Part shown: positions 39,002 through 47,871 of the stretch, one piece after another
Numbering within the stretch: the first letter of the stretch is position 1
Layout of the letters: every line of letters begins with the position of its first letter
Source: Arsukibacterium perlucidum DSM 18276
GTDB taxonomy: Bacteria; Pseudomonadota; Gammaproteobacteria; Enterobacterales; Alteromonadaceae
Reading direction: 5' to 3'
Length of the DNA stretch: 64,000 bases
NCBI RefSeq assembly: GCF_000382165.1
Contig: NZ_KB907705.1
Location: 62,001-126,000 of the forward strand
Translations under genes and position numbers: made by a program
The notes under the pieces: model-generated
Seen by the model: only the letters and a program-made list of their open reading frames with translations
Databases searched by the model: none
Told to the model about the DNA's origin: nothing

Positions 39002-39035
39002 GGCATGGGGTCAAGTCTTGCCTTTTGCCTTTTTC
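39002..39035 (+). repeat. Repeat copy 2, RAYT-associated-like
   Basis: GGCATGGGGTCAAGTCTTGC then CTTTTGCCTTTTTC, the second copy of the element at 37857-37890. It begins 13 bp after the yhaV stop and lies 117 bp before the transposase stub. Confidence 0.7.
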
Positions 39036-39151
39036 AACAGCTGAACTAAAGTTTAATTCGTAGCTAATTAATCGCGATCAATGGGCCAGTGACATTGATT
39101 TTGGGCTCTTAGCAGGCGAGCTTTTATCAGGTATTTCAAGGAGGAAACCTG

Positions 39152-39202
39152 ATGGCCCGCTTGCCCCGTCTTTATCTGCCTGGTCGCGCAGCATGTTATT
39201 AG
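39152..39202 (+). pseudogene. REP-associated (IS200-like) transposase, N-terminal stub
   Basis: A strong ribosome site (AAGGAGGAAACCTG) precedes an ATG encoding MARLPRLYLPGRAACY and then TAG. The first 11 residues are the standard start of RAYT/Y1 transposases (MARLPRLYxPG, normally followed by a His-containing QRGN motif). The rest is missing and the sequence breaks off into unrelated DNA, so this is a deletion remnant. The 39036-39236 stretch holds nothing else that I can identify. Confidence 0.7.
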
Positions 39203-39236
39203 CTCCGCCCCGATATTTCCTTTAATGTCGCTGACG

Positions 39237-40139
39237 CTATTTAGTCTCTAACTCTGTTATCCCAAAGTCGGCGGGCGTTATCCAGTAATCCGGATTATTG
39301 ATATCGTGAAACTTCATGGTTGGGTTGGGTATGCTCAGATAGAGTTTCGGTTTACCGTTTTGCAGCGGAAAAATTGATTTTGTTAGTGGATGCTGGCGCA
39401 TTAAGCCGCTGATTTGCCCCTGTTGTGCTGCCATTACCATACCTTGTTGCAGTTTTGCTGCTAACTCCGGGGCTGATTTCGACACATAAAAGAACACAGC
39501 GAAAGGGTAGTGCAACATAATATCGTCAAAACGCATCAACTGCGGGTAGGCCGCGCTTCTTTGCTCAAGCTCCAGTAACACATCGTGGTAGCCGCGCGGA
39601 AAATAATCACACCTACCCAGCGCAACCATTTTAAACAGCGCTTCATAATTTACAGAGGTGGTAACCTGCAGACCTGCCTGGCTCAAAATAGCCGTATCTT
39701 CCCAGTGCTGGCCCTGACATGCCACTTTATTGCTAAGGGTTCTCAGTGAGTTAATTCTGCTAAAATCGGCCAGCTGATCTTTGGATATAATGAATTTTCG
39801 AAAGCCAATCAGGCCGCGGGTAGTTGGTACTTCAATAGGTATTAAATCTTCGGCTAATGATTGTTCAGCTCCTAACCAATAGACATTTATTAAGGTGCCT
39901 TTTTTTAATTCGATTTTAGCTCTGCCCTCGGACAGGGCCGGGATCTGCTGAATCACGACTTTGCTAAGATCGACATCTGCATTGGTAAGTGCAATGTCTA
40001 ATAGCCGCATGTGATAATCGTGGGAAATGTCGAACTCTGAGCGTGGTCCGGGTACGGTAATTGCCAGCTCGGTTGCCGCGGCTAATTGCAGATGACAGCA
40101 AAGGGTTAGCCAGCACAAAATCCGGACTGTTCGATTCAT
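39237..40139 (-). CDS. Periplasmic solute-binding-like protein, orphan (type 2 PBP fold)
   Basis: The 300-residue protein has a signal peptide (cleavage about AAA-TE, residue 22) and a fold like ABC-transporter binding proteins of family 3 (LAITVPGPRSEFDISHDYHM, then a lobe 2 with VALGRCDYFPRGYHDV). No permease or ATPase is next to it. Similar orphan proteins occur in several copies in Rheinheimera- and Shewanella-like genomes; ligand unknown. A good AGGA ribosome site precedes the ATG. Confidence 0.75.
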   Translation of the reverse strand: MNRTVRILCWLTLCCHLQLAAATELAITVPGPRSEFDISHDYHMRLLDIALTNADVDLSKVVIQQIPALSEGRAKIELKKGTLINVYWLGAEQSLAEDLIPIEVPTTRGLIGFRKFIISKDQLADFSRINSLRTLSNKVACQGQHWEDTAILSQAGLQVTTSVNYEALFKMVALGRCDYFPRGYHDVLLELEQRSAAYPQLMRFDDIMLHYPFAVFFYVSKSAPELAAKLQQGMVMAAQQGQISGLMRQHPLTKSIFPLQNGKPKLYLSIPNPTMKFHDINNPDYWITPADFGITELETK

Positions 40140-40240
40140 AAAAAATTTCCTGCTGGCGCCGTCAATTACTCTTATAGTTGAAAAGGTTGCTGCAGAGCAA
40201 GCAAAGTCTGCCGAATTTTAGGGGCTGGGAGCCACCACGC

Positions 40241-40993
40241 TTAATATTGCGGCAGCAAGGAGTCGAGAATTTGCTGATACTGGCCAGACGCTCTTAATTG
40301 CTGCAACCCCAGATTAAAGCGCTCTATCCGCTGCTGATTGGCCGGGTCTTTTTTGGATAACACCAAATACATCGGCCGTTGTTCCAGTGCCGGGGTTAAC
40401 CAGTCTAGTTGTTGGCGATGTTGTGGCAGCTTATTTTCCAGTAAATATAAAGCATTAAGCAAGTCAGCCGGCACTAAATCTACCCGTTGCAACGCCAGCA
40501 TGGCAAGCGCCTGCTGGTCGGTGGCGACCTGGATAGTTTTGATACCGCTTTCCATTAATCCGGCCGGTTGCGCATAACCCTGAACCACACCCAGCCGCCG
40601 CTGTTGTCTGGCAAGATCAAGAAAATTCTGATAACTGATTTTGTCATTTTTACGCTTAAAAAAAACAATCTGGTTAGCGTATAACTGCTGGGAAAAATAG
40701 AAATGCTCGGCTCGCTTATCGCTGTACCAGGCAGCGACCAAACCGCTGTAATTGCCTTGCTGGCTTTCATATAAAGCCCGGGCGAAAGGTAAGAACTCTA
40801 TTTCCAGCTGCACGCCTTGCAATGCAAAGGCCTGGCGGATAATTTCGATAGTGGCTCCTTGCTGGGCCAGTTGCTCGCCATAATGCGGATAATAATTACT
40901 ACTGGCCAGCCGGATAACTTCGGCTCTGGCACCGGCGGCAACCATCAGGGGTACCAGCAAAAAAACCAGCAAAAGCCTGCAAAACATCACCAT
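40241..40993 (-). CDS. Periplasmic solute-binding-like protein, family 3, orphan
   Basis: The 250-residue protein has a signal peptide (cleavage about ARA-EV, residue 24) and an SBP_bac_3-like fold: IRLASSNYYPHYGEQ, FLPFARALYESQQG, GVVQGYAQPAG, LQRVDLVPADLLNALYLLEN. This subgroup resembles amino-acid-binding proteins, but lacks adjacent transporter genes. It lies 101 bp upstream of the previous gene on the same strand and may share a transcript with it. Ligand and partner are unknown. Confidence 0.78.
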   Translation of the reverse strand: MVMFCRLLLVFLLVPLMVAAGARAEVIRLASSNYYPHYGEQLAQQGATIEIIRQAFALQGVQLEIEFLPFARALYESQQGNYSGLVAAWYSDKRAEHFYFSQQLYANQIVFFKRKNDKISYQNFLDLARQQRRLGVVQGYAQPAGLMESGIKTIQVATDQQALAMLALQRVDLVPADLLNALYLLENKLPQHRQQLDWLTPALEQRPMYLVLSKKDPANQQRIERFNLGLQQLRASGQYQQILDSLLPQY

Positions 40994-41156
40994 TAAACAC
41001 TCTTAATTACTGAATATAATTAGAGTGTTACATAGATATTTGCCAAAATAAGCGGCTGTTTTAATAAATCAATACAATATCAATTATTTATCAGATTAAA
41101 AAAGGGACACCCTGTCGAAGCGGCATCCCATCCAGGAACGGTAATGGGTTGTGGGG

Positions 41157-42326
41157 TTATTCTTGCTCGAGGAATGAACGGATGTTGTCGGCTACCGCAG
41201 TAATGCCGACTACGCCATCCAGGTGACCCCAGATACCCGGTATTTCAGCATATTCCACTTGTTTGCCGGCGGCGCGCATAGCTTCGACGCTGGCCTGAGC
41301 CATCTCAGGCAGTAATAATTGATCGCCGGTGGCTGGCAGAAACAGGGTTTTGGCCTGCACCCGGCTAAGGGCCTGCTGCCAGTTATCGCCCATACCGGCC
41401 CGGTATAATTGGGAGGCACGCACCAGGTATAAAATATGGTTAGCATCCTGCATCTGAGCACGCAGTTTAGCGTGAGCCATTAACTGGTCCCAGGCAGAAA
41501 AACTGGCCAGAATATCCTGATGTGGTGCTTTATCGGTTGCCGGCGCCGGATAGCGCATATTAAAGCCGGTGGGGTAGACCGCGTCCTGAATAATATAAGC
41601 CAATGCCGTGGTTAACCCCTGCTCTGGCTGGCCATGCTGATAATAATCACCGCCATGCCAGGCCGGGTCTTGTTTAATCGGGTAGGCCCAGCGTTCTAAA
41701 CGCACTGCTGCCCAGGCATCAATATAAGCAGTGCCTATGACTGGTATTAACCGCTTAACCCGCTGTGGGTAGCGGCTGGCCCATTCAATTGCCTGAAACG
41801 AACCCATTGAACCGCCGATTACCGCATGCAGCTTGTCAATACCCAGGCTGTCGAGCAGCGCTTTTTGTACCTCAACAAAATCGCCGATGGTTACCACCGG
41901 AAAAGTTAAACCATAAGGCTTGCCGGTTGCCGGGTTTATGGTAGCCGGGCCGGTAGTAATGACATTGGGATCAAACACATTGGCATTAACCAGAGTGTCG
42001 ACACTCAGCACATAATATTTGTTGGTATCAATGGCTTTACCGGGGCCGATAATAGCATCCCAGTAACCGGGTGCAGCGTCAGCTGCCTGATATTTACCGG
42101 CTGCATGCGAGCTGCCTGAGAAAAAGTGGGTAACCAGAATGACATTCGATTTATCATCATTAAGTTTGCCATAGGCTTCCCAGCCGACTTTGACCGGGCT
42201 GATTATTGCACCATTTTCTGTTTTAAAATGCTCAATTTCAAAAGCCTGCTTATTTACCAGCATGGCCTGGCTGTCACAGCCAGCGAGCAACAACGTCAGT
42301 AATAAAAATGTACTGAATAGTTTCAT
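41157..42326 (-). CDS. Alpha/beta-hydrolase lipoprotein, homoserine acetyltransferase-like
   Basis: The 389-residue protein has a lipoprotein signal (LLAGC, lipidated Cys17) and an alpha/beta-hydrolase fold of the MetX/E22 group. The nucleophile is Ser173 in GGSMGS, the Asp is in PATGDQLLLPE and the His in GIWGHLDG. A true MetX is cytoplasmic, so an envelope-anchored esterase or acyltransferase is more likely. It lies 10 bp downstream of the GntP permease gene and is probably in its operon, suggesting that it processes the permease substrate outside the inner membrane. Confidence 0.82.
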   Translation of the reverse strand: MKLFSTFLLLTLLLAGCDSQAMLVNKQAFEIEHFKTENGAIISPVKVGWEAYGKLNDDKSNVILVTHFFSGSSHAAGKYQAADAAPGYWDAIIGPGKAIDTNKYYVLSVDTLVNANVFDPNVITTGPATINPATGKPYGLTFPVVTIGDFVEVQKALLDSLGIDKLHAVIGGSMGSFQAIEWASRYPQRVKRLIPVIGTAYIDAWAAVRLERWAYPIKQDPAWHGGDYYQHGQPEQGLTTALAYIIQDAVYPTGFNMRYPAPATDKAPHQDILASFSAWDQLMAHAKLRAQMQDANHILYLVRASQLYRAGMGDNWQQALSRVQAKTLFLPATGDQLLLPEMAQASVEAMRAAGKQVEYAEIPGIWGHLDGVVGITAVADNIRSFLEQE

Positions 42327-42336
42327 TCTTTAATCC

Positions 42337-43638
42337 TTAAAACCATTGAAACAACACGATGGCCAGCACTACACCCAGCACTGGCATCAGCACACTTACC
42401 ACCGCCATCGGCCAGTAAGCGTTCTGATGGGTTTCACCACAGATAGCACGAATAGTGGTTACCACGTAGCCATTATGCGGCAGAGAGTCGAGTGCACCTG
42501 ATGAAATAGCAACTACCCGGTGCAGCTGTTCGGCATCGACGCCGCGATCCAGATAGGTAGGGGCAATTTCCGGCAGGGCAATCGCCTGACCACCCGAAGC
42601 AGAGCCCGTTAAACCGGCAATAGCACTGACGGCTACTGCTGCGCCGACTAATTCAGGGCCGGGTAGATGAGTCATATAATCAACTACGCTGCTAAAGGCC
42701 GGGGTTAATTTGGCCACGCTGCCAAAGCCAACCACCGCCGCGGTATTACCAATAGCCAGTAAAGCGCCCAGCACACCTTCATTGGTGGCGGCGGCCGGAT
42801 TAACCAGAAAGCGGAAATTCAGCAGATATAAGCTGACCACGCCCCCCGCCAGCGCAATGATTAATGCTGCTTGTTGCAAAGCATCGTGCAGTAAAAATGA
42901 GGTAACCAGCACCACCAGCAATGGAATTAACCCGGTTATCCAATGGGGTAGTGGCTTATCGGTCAGAGTCGGGTCACTGGCGCGCTGAATAAACTGCTCG
43001 CCATTTTTCACCGCATTTTTAATCATCCACATCAGGCTGAAGTAACCGCCGACCGCCATAAACAACGCCACCACTATACTGACCTGCCAGCCAGCATAAG
43101 GAGTGGTGCCAAGGTAAGCAATTGGGATCCAGTTCTGGATTTCCGGCGAGCCGGCTGATGTCATGGTAAAAGTTACCGAACCCAGCGCTAACGCGGCCGG
43201 AATAAAACGCCGGGGTAAATTGGCGCCTTTAAACAAGCTGACCGCCATCGGGTAGGCGGAAAAAGCCACCACAAACAAACTTACTCCACCATAGGTTAAT
43301 ACTGCACAGGCCAGCACGATGGCAAGTACCGCCCGGGTATGGCCCAGCCGCTTAACAATCGCCAGCGCCACCGCGTCGGCTGCACCGGTGTGTTCCATCA
43401 GTTTTCCAAAGATAGAACCCAGCAGAAACATCAGAAACCAGGCGGCAACAAACCCGGCGAAACCATTCATATAGCCATGAACAAAATCAATTTTATCAGC
43501 AACTTGCCAAAATGGTATACCATTGGTGACCGCAACGAGCAGGGCGCACAACGGTGCTGTGATAAATAAATTAAAACCGCGCATGGTGAACACGATCAGC
43601 AGACCTAAACCCAGTAGCAAGCCAAAGATACTTAACAT
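42337..43638 (-). CDS. GntP-family permease
   Basis: The 433-residue inner-membrane protein has about 12 membrane segments and the GntP motifs (FGKLMEHTGAADAVA, GLTGSASGGQAIALPEI). GntP members import gluconate or other hydroxy acids with protons; some import 3-hydroxybutyrate, which would fit the bdhA gene sharing the upstream motif (inference). The ATG at 43638 with AAGGA 7 nt upstream is preferred over a TTG at 43644. It is divergent from the TonB receptor gene. Confidence 0.85.
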   Translation of the reverse strand: MLSIFGLLLGLGLLIVFTMRGFNLFITAPLCALLVAVTNGIPFWQVADKIDFVHGYMNGFAGFVAAWFLMFLLGSIFGKLMEHTGAADAVALAIVKRLGHTRAVLAIVLACAVLTYGGVSLFVVAFSAYPMAVSLFKGANLPRRFIPAALALGSVTFTMTSAGSPEIQNWIPIAYLGTTPYAGWQVSIVVALFMAVGGYFSLMWMIKNAVKNGEQFIQRASDPTLTDKPLPHWITGLIPLLVVLVTSFLLHDALQQAALIIALAGGVVSLYLLNFRFLVNPAAATNEGVLGALLAIGNTAAVVGFGSVAKLTPAFSSVVDYMTHLPGPELVGAAVAVSAIAGLTGSASGGQAIALPEIAPTYLDRGVDAEQLHRVVAISSGALDSLPHNGYVVTTIRAICGETHQNAYWPMAVVSVLMPVLGVVLAIVLFQWF

Positions 43639-43695
43639 CGGCAAATCCTTGTTATCATTTTCAGCTAGTCTGATACAGCTTGGCGATTGTCACCA

Positions 43696-43710
43696 TAGTA
43701 CTAAGGTACA
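43696..43710 (+). promoter_or_regulatory. Shared 15-bp motif, site 1 (gntP / TonB receptor)
   Basis: TAGTACTAAGGTACA, 58 bp before the gntP start and 83 bp before the TonB receptor start. It matches site 3 (upstream of bdhA) at 12 of 15 positions, and resembles site 2 upstream of the ATP-grasp operon. Confidence 0.5.
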
Positions 43711-43792
43711 GGTTAAAAATTCTGCGTTTAGGCCTACAGTAACACCACTGGTTAGTACCACATTTTGCAATCAATCAGCAGGAGAGCCAAAG

Positions 43793-46105
43793 ATGGCCAA
43801 TAACTATAACAATGATGCACAGCACAAGTTTACCCGTTCGGCCCTTAAACCCAGCCTGTTAGCATTGGCTATCAGCAGCTATCTGGCGGTGCCGGCGATG
43901 GCACAGCAACAGGACGGAGCTGAAGCTGAATTAAAACTGGAACGTATTGAAGTTACTGCCCGTCGCACAGTGGAAAGCCTGCAAGAAGTGCCGGTGGCGG
44001 TTACTTCGATAGGTGCTACTGATATTGCAGAGCGCGGTTTGGCCTCAGTAGTTGAAATACAGCAGTTTTCGCCAAATACCACCTTGCAGGCCAGTCGGGG
44101 TACCAACTCTACTCTGACTGCATTTATCCGTGGTGTCGGCCAGGAAGACCCATTGTGGGGTTATGAGCCGGGCGTCGGTATCTATATTGATGATGTCTAT
44201 GTGGCCCGGCCACAAGGTGCAGTGCTGGATATCCTGAACGTTGAACGGATTGAAGTGCTACGCGGCCCCCAGGGTACCCTGTATGGTAAAAATACCATTG
44301 GCGGTGCCTTGAAGTATGTTACCCGCGAGATGACCGGTGATACTGAGTTTTCGGTAAGCGGCACCGTCGGTAGTTATAATCAGCGGGATGTAAAAGTTAC
44401 GGGGCAGATCCCACTGATTGCCAATACCCTTTACCTGGGCGTGGGTTATGCTAATTTACAACGTGACGGCTACGGTAATTTTCTGACCTCGGCCTTGCCC
44501 GGCCAGGACGGTGAGAATTACAACAAAGACTTACAGGCACTGCGTCTGACCCTGGAATACCGGCCGCAGGATAATTTATTTTTCCGGCTTAACTACGATA
44601 AAACAGAAGACGATTCCAACGCCAAAGGCGGCTACCGGTTACTGCCCAGTTTGTTAACCGATGCGCCGGTGCCAGACAGCGTCTACGATTCATACACCAG
44701 TATGCCTACCGGGAATAAAGTTGAGACGGATGGCATCAGTTTAACTGCTTCATGGGATATCAACGATAACTATACTCTGAAGTCGATAACTTCGAAGCGG
44801 ACCAGTTATTCGCCAACCAACATCGATTTTGACAATACCTCGCTGAAAATTTTTGATGTACCGGCAATTTATGATGATGAAAGTTTTACCCAGGAACTGC
44901 AGTTAAATTATCAGACTGACGGTTTTAAAATGGTCTCAGGTTTGTACTACTACACTTCTGATTCTTGCGGCGTATTCGATGCTGTTTTGGAAGTTTTAGG
45001 CCAATCGTTGGGTTTGCCGGGTTTGACCCGCGAGGTGGGTGGTTGCAGTAACGGCGACAGCACCGCGGCCTATGCTCAGGGCAGTTATGACTTAAATGAC
45101 AAATGGTCAGTTACCGCTGGTTTACGCTACACCAAAGATGAAAAAGAGGCCACAGTGCGCAATGGTTTGATTTTCGCTACGGTGTATCCTGAGTCAGGTT
45201 GGATCCCAGGCTATGTGCGGCCAGATGGCTTAACCACGCCAGTGGTGCTGGATGACAACGAAAGCTGGACCAAGCTGACACCAAAAATTGGGGTCGAATA
45301 TCAGCACAGCAGCGATATGATGCTGTTCGCCAGCTTTAGCCAGGGCTTTAAATCCGGTACCTTTAACCCGCGGGCAACCGTTGCCGAGCCGGCAGCAGAT
45401 CCTGAAACGGTTAATTCATATGAAATTGGTATTAAGAGTGACTGGAACGATAATCTGCGGGTAAACGCTACCTTATTTATGCTGGACCATAAAGATCGCC
45501 AGTACATCTCAGTTATTCCGGACCCTGACGATGCTTCGGCGCTGAACCAGCGCCTGGGTAATATAGGCCGCTCAGAAGCGACTGGTGCAGAACTGGAAGT
45601 GGTGTGGTTAGCCAGCCGCAATCTGAATATCTATGCCAACGTTGGTTTGATCGACGCTAAGTTTAAAGAAGCGCTCACTTTTGACCCGGTTGCAGGTGCA
45701 GTCGATATTTCTGATCGTTTTACCATCACCAATACGCTGGAAACCACCGCTACAGTGGGCTTTAGTTACGATATGATTACCGATATTGGTGATATCGTCT
45801 TTAATGGTAACTATGCTTATCGCAGTGACTATGATCTGGTGGAGCTGGACAACCTGTTATCGCAGGATGCTTATGGCTTGCTGAATCTGGGTGTGACCTG
45901 GCTGAGCAAGGATGGCCAGTGGCGGGTGGGCTTACATGGTAAGAACCTGACCGATGAGCAGTACTTAATCGGTAACTATGCCTTTATCGCACCAGATCCA
46001 GCTAATCCGGGTGGTTTTATTCCGGGCTTAGGTGGTGATAATACCCTGATTGGTTATTATGGTGCGCCACGTGAAATCAGCTTAACGGTAGCCTACCGCT
46101 TCTGA
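43793..46105 (+). CDS. TonB-dependent outer-membrane receptor
   Basis: The 770-residue protein has a signal peptide (to about AMA-QQ, residue 35), a plug domain (ERIEVTARRTVESLQEVPVAV, VERIEVLRGPQGTLYGKNTI) and a beta-barrel ending in a terminal aromatic (VAYRF). It takes up a large or scarce substrate across the outer membrane with TonB-ExbBD energy. The ATG at 43793 has GGAGAG 6 nt upstream; the open frame from 43523 runs through the promoter region. Divergence from gntP and the hydrolase lipoprotein suggests the same substrate class. Confidence 0.93.
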   Translation: MANNYNNDAQHKFTRSALKPSLLALAISSYLAVPAMAQQQDGAEAELKLERIEVTARRTVESLQEVPVAVTSIGATDIAERGLASVVEIQQFSPNTTLQASRGTNSTLTAFIRGVGQEDPLWGYEPGVGIYIDDVYVARPQGAVLDILNVERIEVLRGPQGTLYGKNTIGGALKYVTREMTGDTEFSVSGTVGSYNQRDVKVTGQIPLIANTLYLGVGYANLQRDGYGNFLTSALPGQDGENYNKDLQALRLTLEYRPQDNLFFRLNYDKTEDDSNAKGGYRLLPSLLTDAPVPDSVYDSYTSMPTGNKVETDGISLTASWDINDNYTLKSITSKRTSYSPTNIDFDNTSLKIFDVPAIYDDESFTQELQLNYQTDGFKMVSGLYYYTSDSCGVFDAVLEVLGQSLGLPGLTREVGGCSNGDSTAAYAQGSYDLNDKWSVTAGLRYTKDEKEATVRNGLIFATVYPESGWIPGYVRPDGLTTPVVLDDNESWTKLTPKIGVEYQHSSDMMLFASFSQGFKSGTFNPRATVAEPAADPETVNSYEIGIKSDWNDNLRVNATLFMLDHKDRQYISVIPDPDDASALNQRLGNIGRSEATGAELEVVWLASRNLNIYANVGLIDAKFKEALTFDPVAGAVDISDRFTITNTLETTATVGFSYDMITDIGDIVFNGNYAYRSDYDLVELDNLLSQDAYGLLNLGVTWLSKDGQWRVGLHGKNLTDEQYLIGNYAFIAPDPANPGGFIPGLGGDNTLIGYYGAPREISLTVAYRF

Positions 46106-46120
46106 TAAGCTAAAAACCTT

Positions 46121-46141
46121 GCCGGGGCGTAAGCCCCGGTT
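46121..46141 (+). terminator. Possible terminator after the TonB receptor
   Basis: A CCGGGGC-GTAA-GCCCCGG stem with a stable tetraloop lies 16 bp after the stop. The following TTCATT is a poor T-run, so termination is uncertain. Confidence 0.5.
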
Positions 46142-46177
46142 CATTATAGTGGGCCCGAGTGCTCAGAAGTAAACGTT

Positions 46178-46819
46178 ATGATAGCTATCATCGCCGATGA
46201 TCATCCTTTATTCCGGGTTGCCTTAGCCCAGGCCTCTTCAGCCATACTAGGCAGCGAAGCTTTGTTACTGCAGGCTCAGACTATGGAACAAATCTGGCCA
46301 TTACTGCGCCAGCACCCTGATACCCACTTTATATTTCTTGATTTAAAAATGCCGGGCTCTGACGGTTTTACCGGCCTGAGTGCGCTTCGCACTGAATACC
46401 CTGACGTACCGGTGATTATGGTGTCAGCTGAAGAAGACCCGGTCATTATTAAGCAGGCGTTGACGTTAGGTGCTGCCGCCTATATTCCTAAGTCAGTGCC
46501 ATTAGAACTGTTATCTGATGCTATCAGCACCGTATTAAATGGTGACACCTGGCTACCGCCTGGCCTTGCAGACGATGTTAAAAATGCTAAGCCACTTATC
46601 GACAACGATTTTGCCCAGCGGTTAGAGCAGCTGACCCCCCAGCAGTTTCGTGTATTAAAAATGATTGCCGATGGTTTGCTGAATAAACAAATTGCCTACG
46701 AAATGAACGTGCAGGAAACCACCATTAAGCAGCATGTATCGGCTATTTTGCGCAAGCTTAACGTCAATAATCGTACATTAGCCGGTATTATGTTCGAAAA
46801 GTTGCGCTTGCCTGCTTAA
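46178..46819 (+). CDS. LuxR-family response regulator, CrbR/ErdR type
   Basis: The 213-residue protein has a receiver domain (phospho-acceptor Asp55 in FLDLKMPG, acidic pair ADD near residue 7, Lys in YIPKSVP) and a C-terminal LuxR helix-turn-helix (LTPQQFRVLKMIADGLLNKQ, ETTIKQHVSAILRKLNV). It is the likely partner of the hybrid kinase at 51753-55241; such kinase/regulator pairs (CrbSR, MxtR-ErdR) control acetate and small-molecule carbon use. It converges with the GCS2-type ligase gene, overlapping by 4 bp. Confidence 0.86.
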   Translation: MIAIIADDHPLFRVALAQASSAILGSEALLLQAQTMEQIWPLLRQHPDTHFIFLDLKMPGSDGFTGLSALRTEYPDVPVIMVSAEEDPVIIKQALTLGAAAYIPKSVPLELLSDAISTVLNGDTWLPPGLADDVKNAKPLIDNDFAQRLEQLTPQQFRVLKMIADGLLNKQIAYEMNVQETTIKQHVSAILRKLNVNNRTLAGIMFEKLRLPA

Positions 46820-47871
46820 GTAACCAGTGCCATCTGGGGTTGCTGGTTAGTTTTCATATTTTGACGCTGGATCGCCGCGCCCCCACCATGCTGCAGCATG
46901 CTTTTAATGGTATCTGCCACCAGTGCTACCTGATGTTGCTGCAACAATGGCATTAGCTTATCCAGCATCCGATGCCAAAACACTGTGACGGCCTCGGCGG
47001 CGTCTTTATGCTGAAGAGTTGCAGCTAATCCTCGCCTTGCTGCCTGCCAACGATCTTCACGTAGCAACCAGTCATCGCCATGATCAGGCTGCTGGCCGTT
47101 TGCAAGCTGTTGTGCCAGCCAGATGGCAATAGCGGCAGTGAGAACCGCCAGGGCGGCGGCGTCTTCCGGCGCAGTTTGCATATCACATATACGAACCTCA
47201 ATAGTATTGTATAGCGGATGCAGCCTGGCGTCGGTCCAGATACTGGCCGCTTTATGAATACAGCCGCGTTGCAGTAATTCTTGGATCCGGGCCTGCTCGG
47301 CCTGTACCGAACGGATGAGTGGTGGTGTGCCGGTGCGTGGCATCAGCAGAAATTGCATGGCACGGTAAGAGCATAAGCCGGTATCGCGGCCACGATAAAA
47401 CGGTGAGTTAGCACTTAACGCCAGCAGCGGTGCCAGGTAAGGCCGCAATCCATTAAACACCTGCACCAGCAAGCTGTTATCGCTGATACCGATATGGGTG
47501 TGCATGCCAAATAAGGTTAGCGCCTTTACCGTATCCTGATATTCATCAACTACTGCCTGATAGTCCGGGGTCATTTGCAGCGCGGGCCAGTCCAGGCTGG
47601 GGTGGGTACCGCCACAGTAAAGCTCCAGCTGCATGCTTTGGCTAACCCGCGCCAGAAACGCGCGCGATTGCAGAATATGCTGATGCAAACTTTGCAGACT
47701 AAAACAAACCGGCGTGGCATGCTCCAGCATGCCCTGATGAGCCTCGTGCGACCATTGTCCGGCCGGGCAGTCTGGCTCTGCCCGCAATTGGTTAAGCGGC
47801 ATAACAAAGGGCTGCTTATTCGCCAGCAGTAAAAACTCTTCCTCATTACCAAAAGTGAATTGTACGCTCAT
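46816..47871 (-). CDS. Carboxylate-amine ligase, YbdK/GCS2 family
   Basis: The 351-residue protein belongs to the glutamate-cysteine ligase type 2 family: FGNEEEFLLL opening, GMHTHIGISD, CSYRAMQFLLMPRTG, and NTIEVRICDMQ. These enzymes form an amide from a carboxylate (often gamma-glutamyl) and an amine with ATP. YbdK itself is a weak gamma-glutamyl-cysteine ligase; the true substrate here is unknown. It is the last gene of a four-gene operon, overlapping the exporter gene by 4 bp. Confidence 0.88.
   Translation of the reverse strand: MSVQFTFGNEEEFLLLANKQPFVMPLNQLRAEPDCPAGQWSHEAHQGMLEHATPVCFSLQSLHQHILQSRAFLARVSQSMQLELYCGGTHPSLDWPALQMTPDYQAVVDEYQDTVKALTLFGMHTHIGISDNSLLVQVFNGLRPYLAPLLALSANSPFYRGRDTGLCSYRAMQFLLMPRTGTPPLIRSVQAEQARIQELLQRGCIHKAASIWTDARLHPLYNTIEVRICDMQTAPEDAAALAVLTAAIAIWLAQQLANGQQPDHGDDWLLREDRWQAARRGLAATLQHKDAAEAVTVFWHRMLDKLMPLLQQHQVALVADTIKSMLQHGGGAAIQRQNMKTNQQPQMALVT

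Noticed and set aside
41157-42326. Annotation of the alpha/beta-hydrolase as homoserine O-acetyltransferase (metX)
   Set aside because: It has a lipoprotein signal and no methionine genes nearby, so a cytoplasmic amino-acid enzyme is unlikely in spite of fold similarity.
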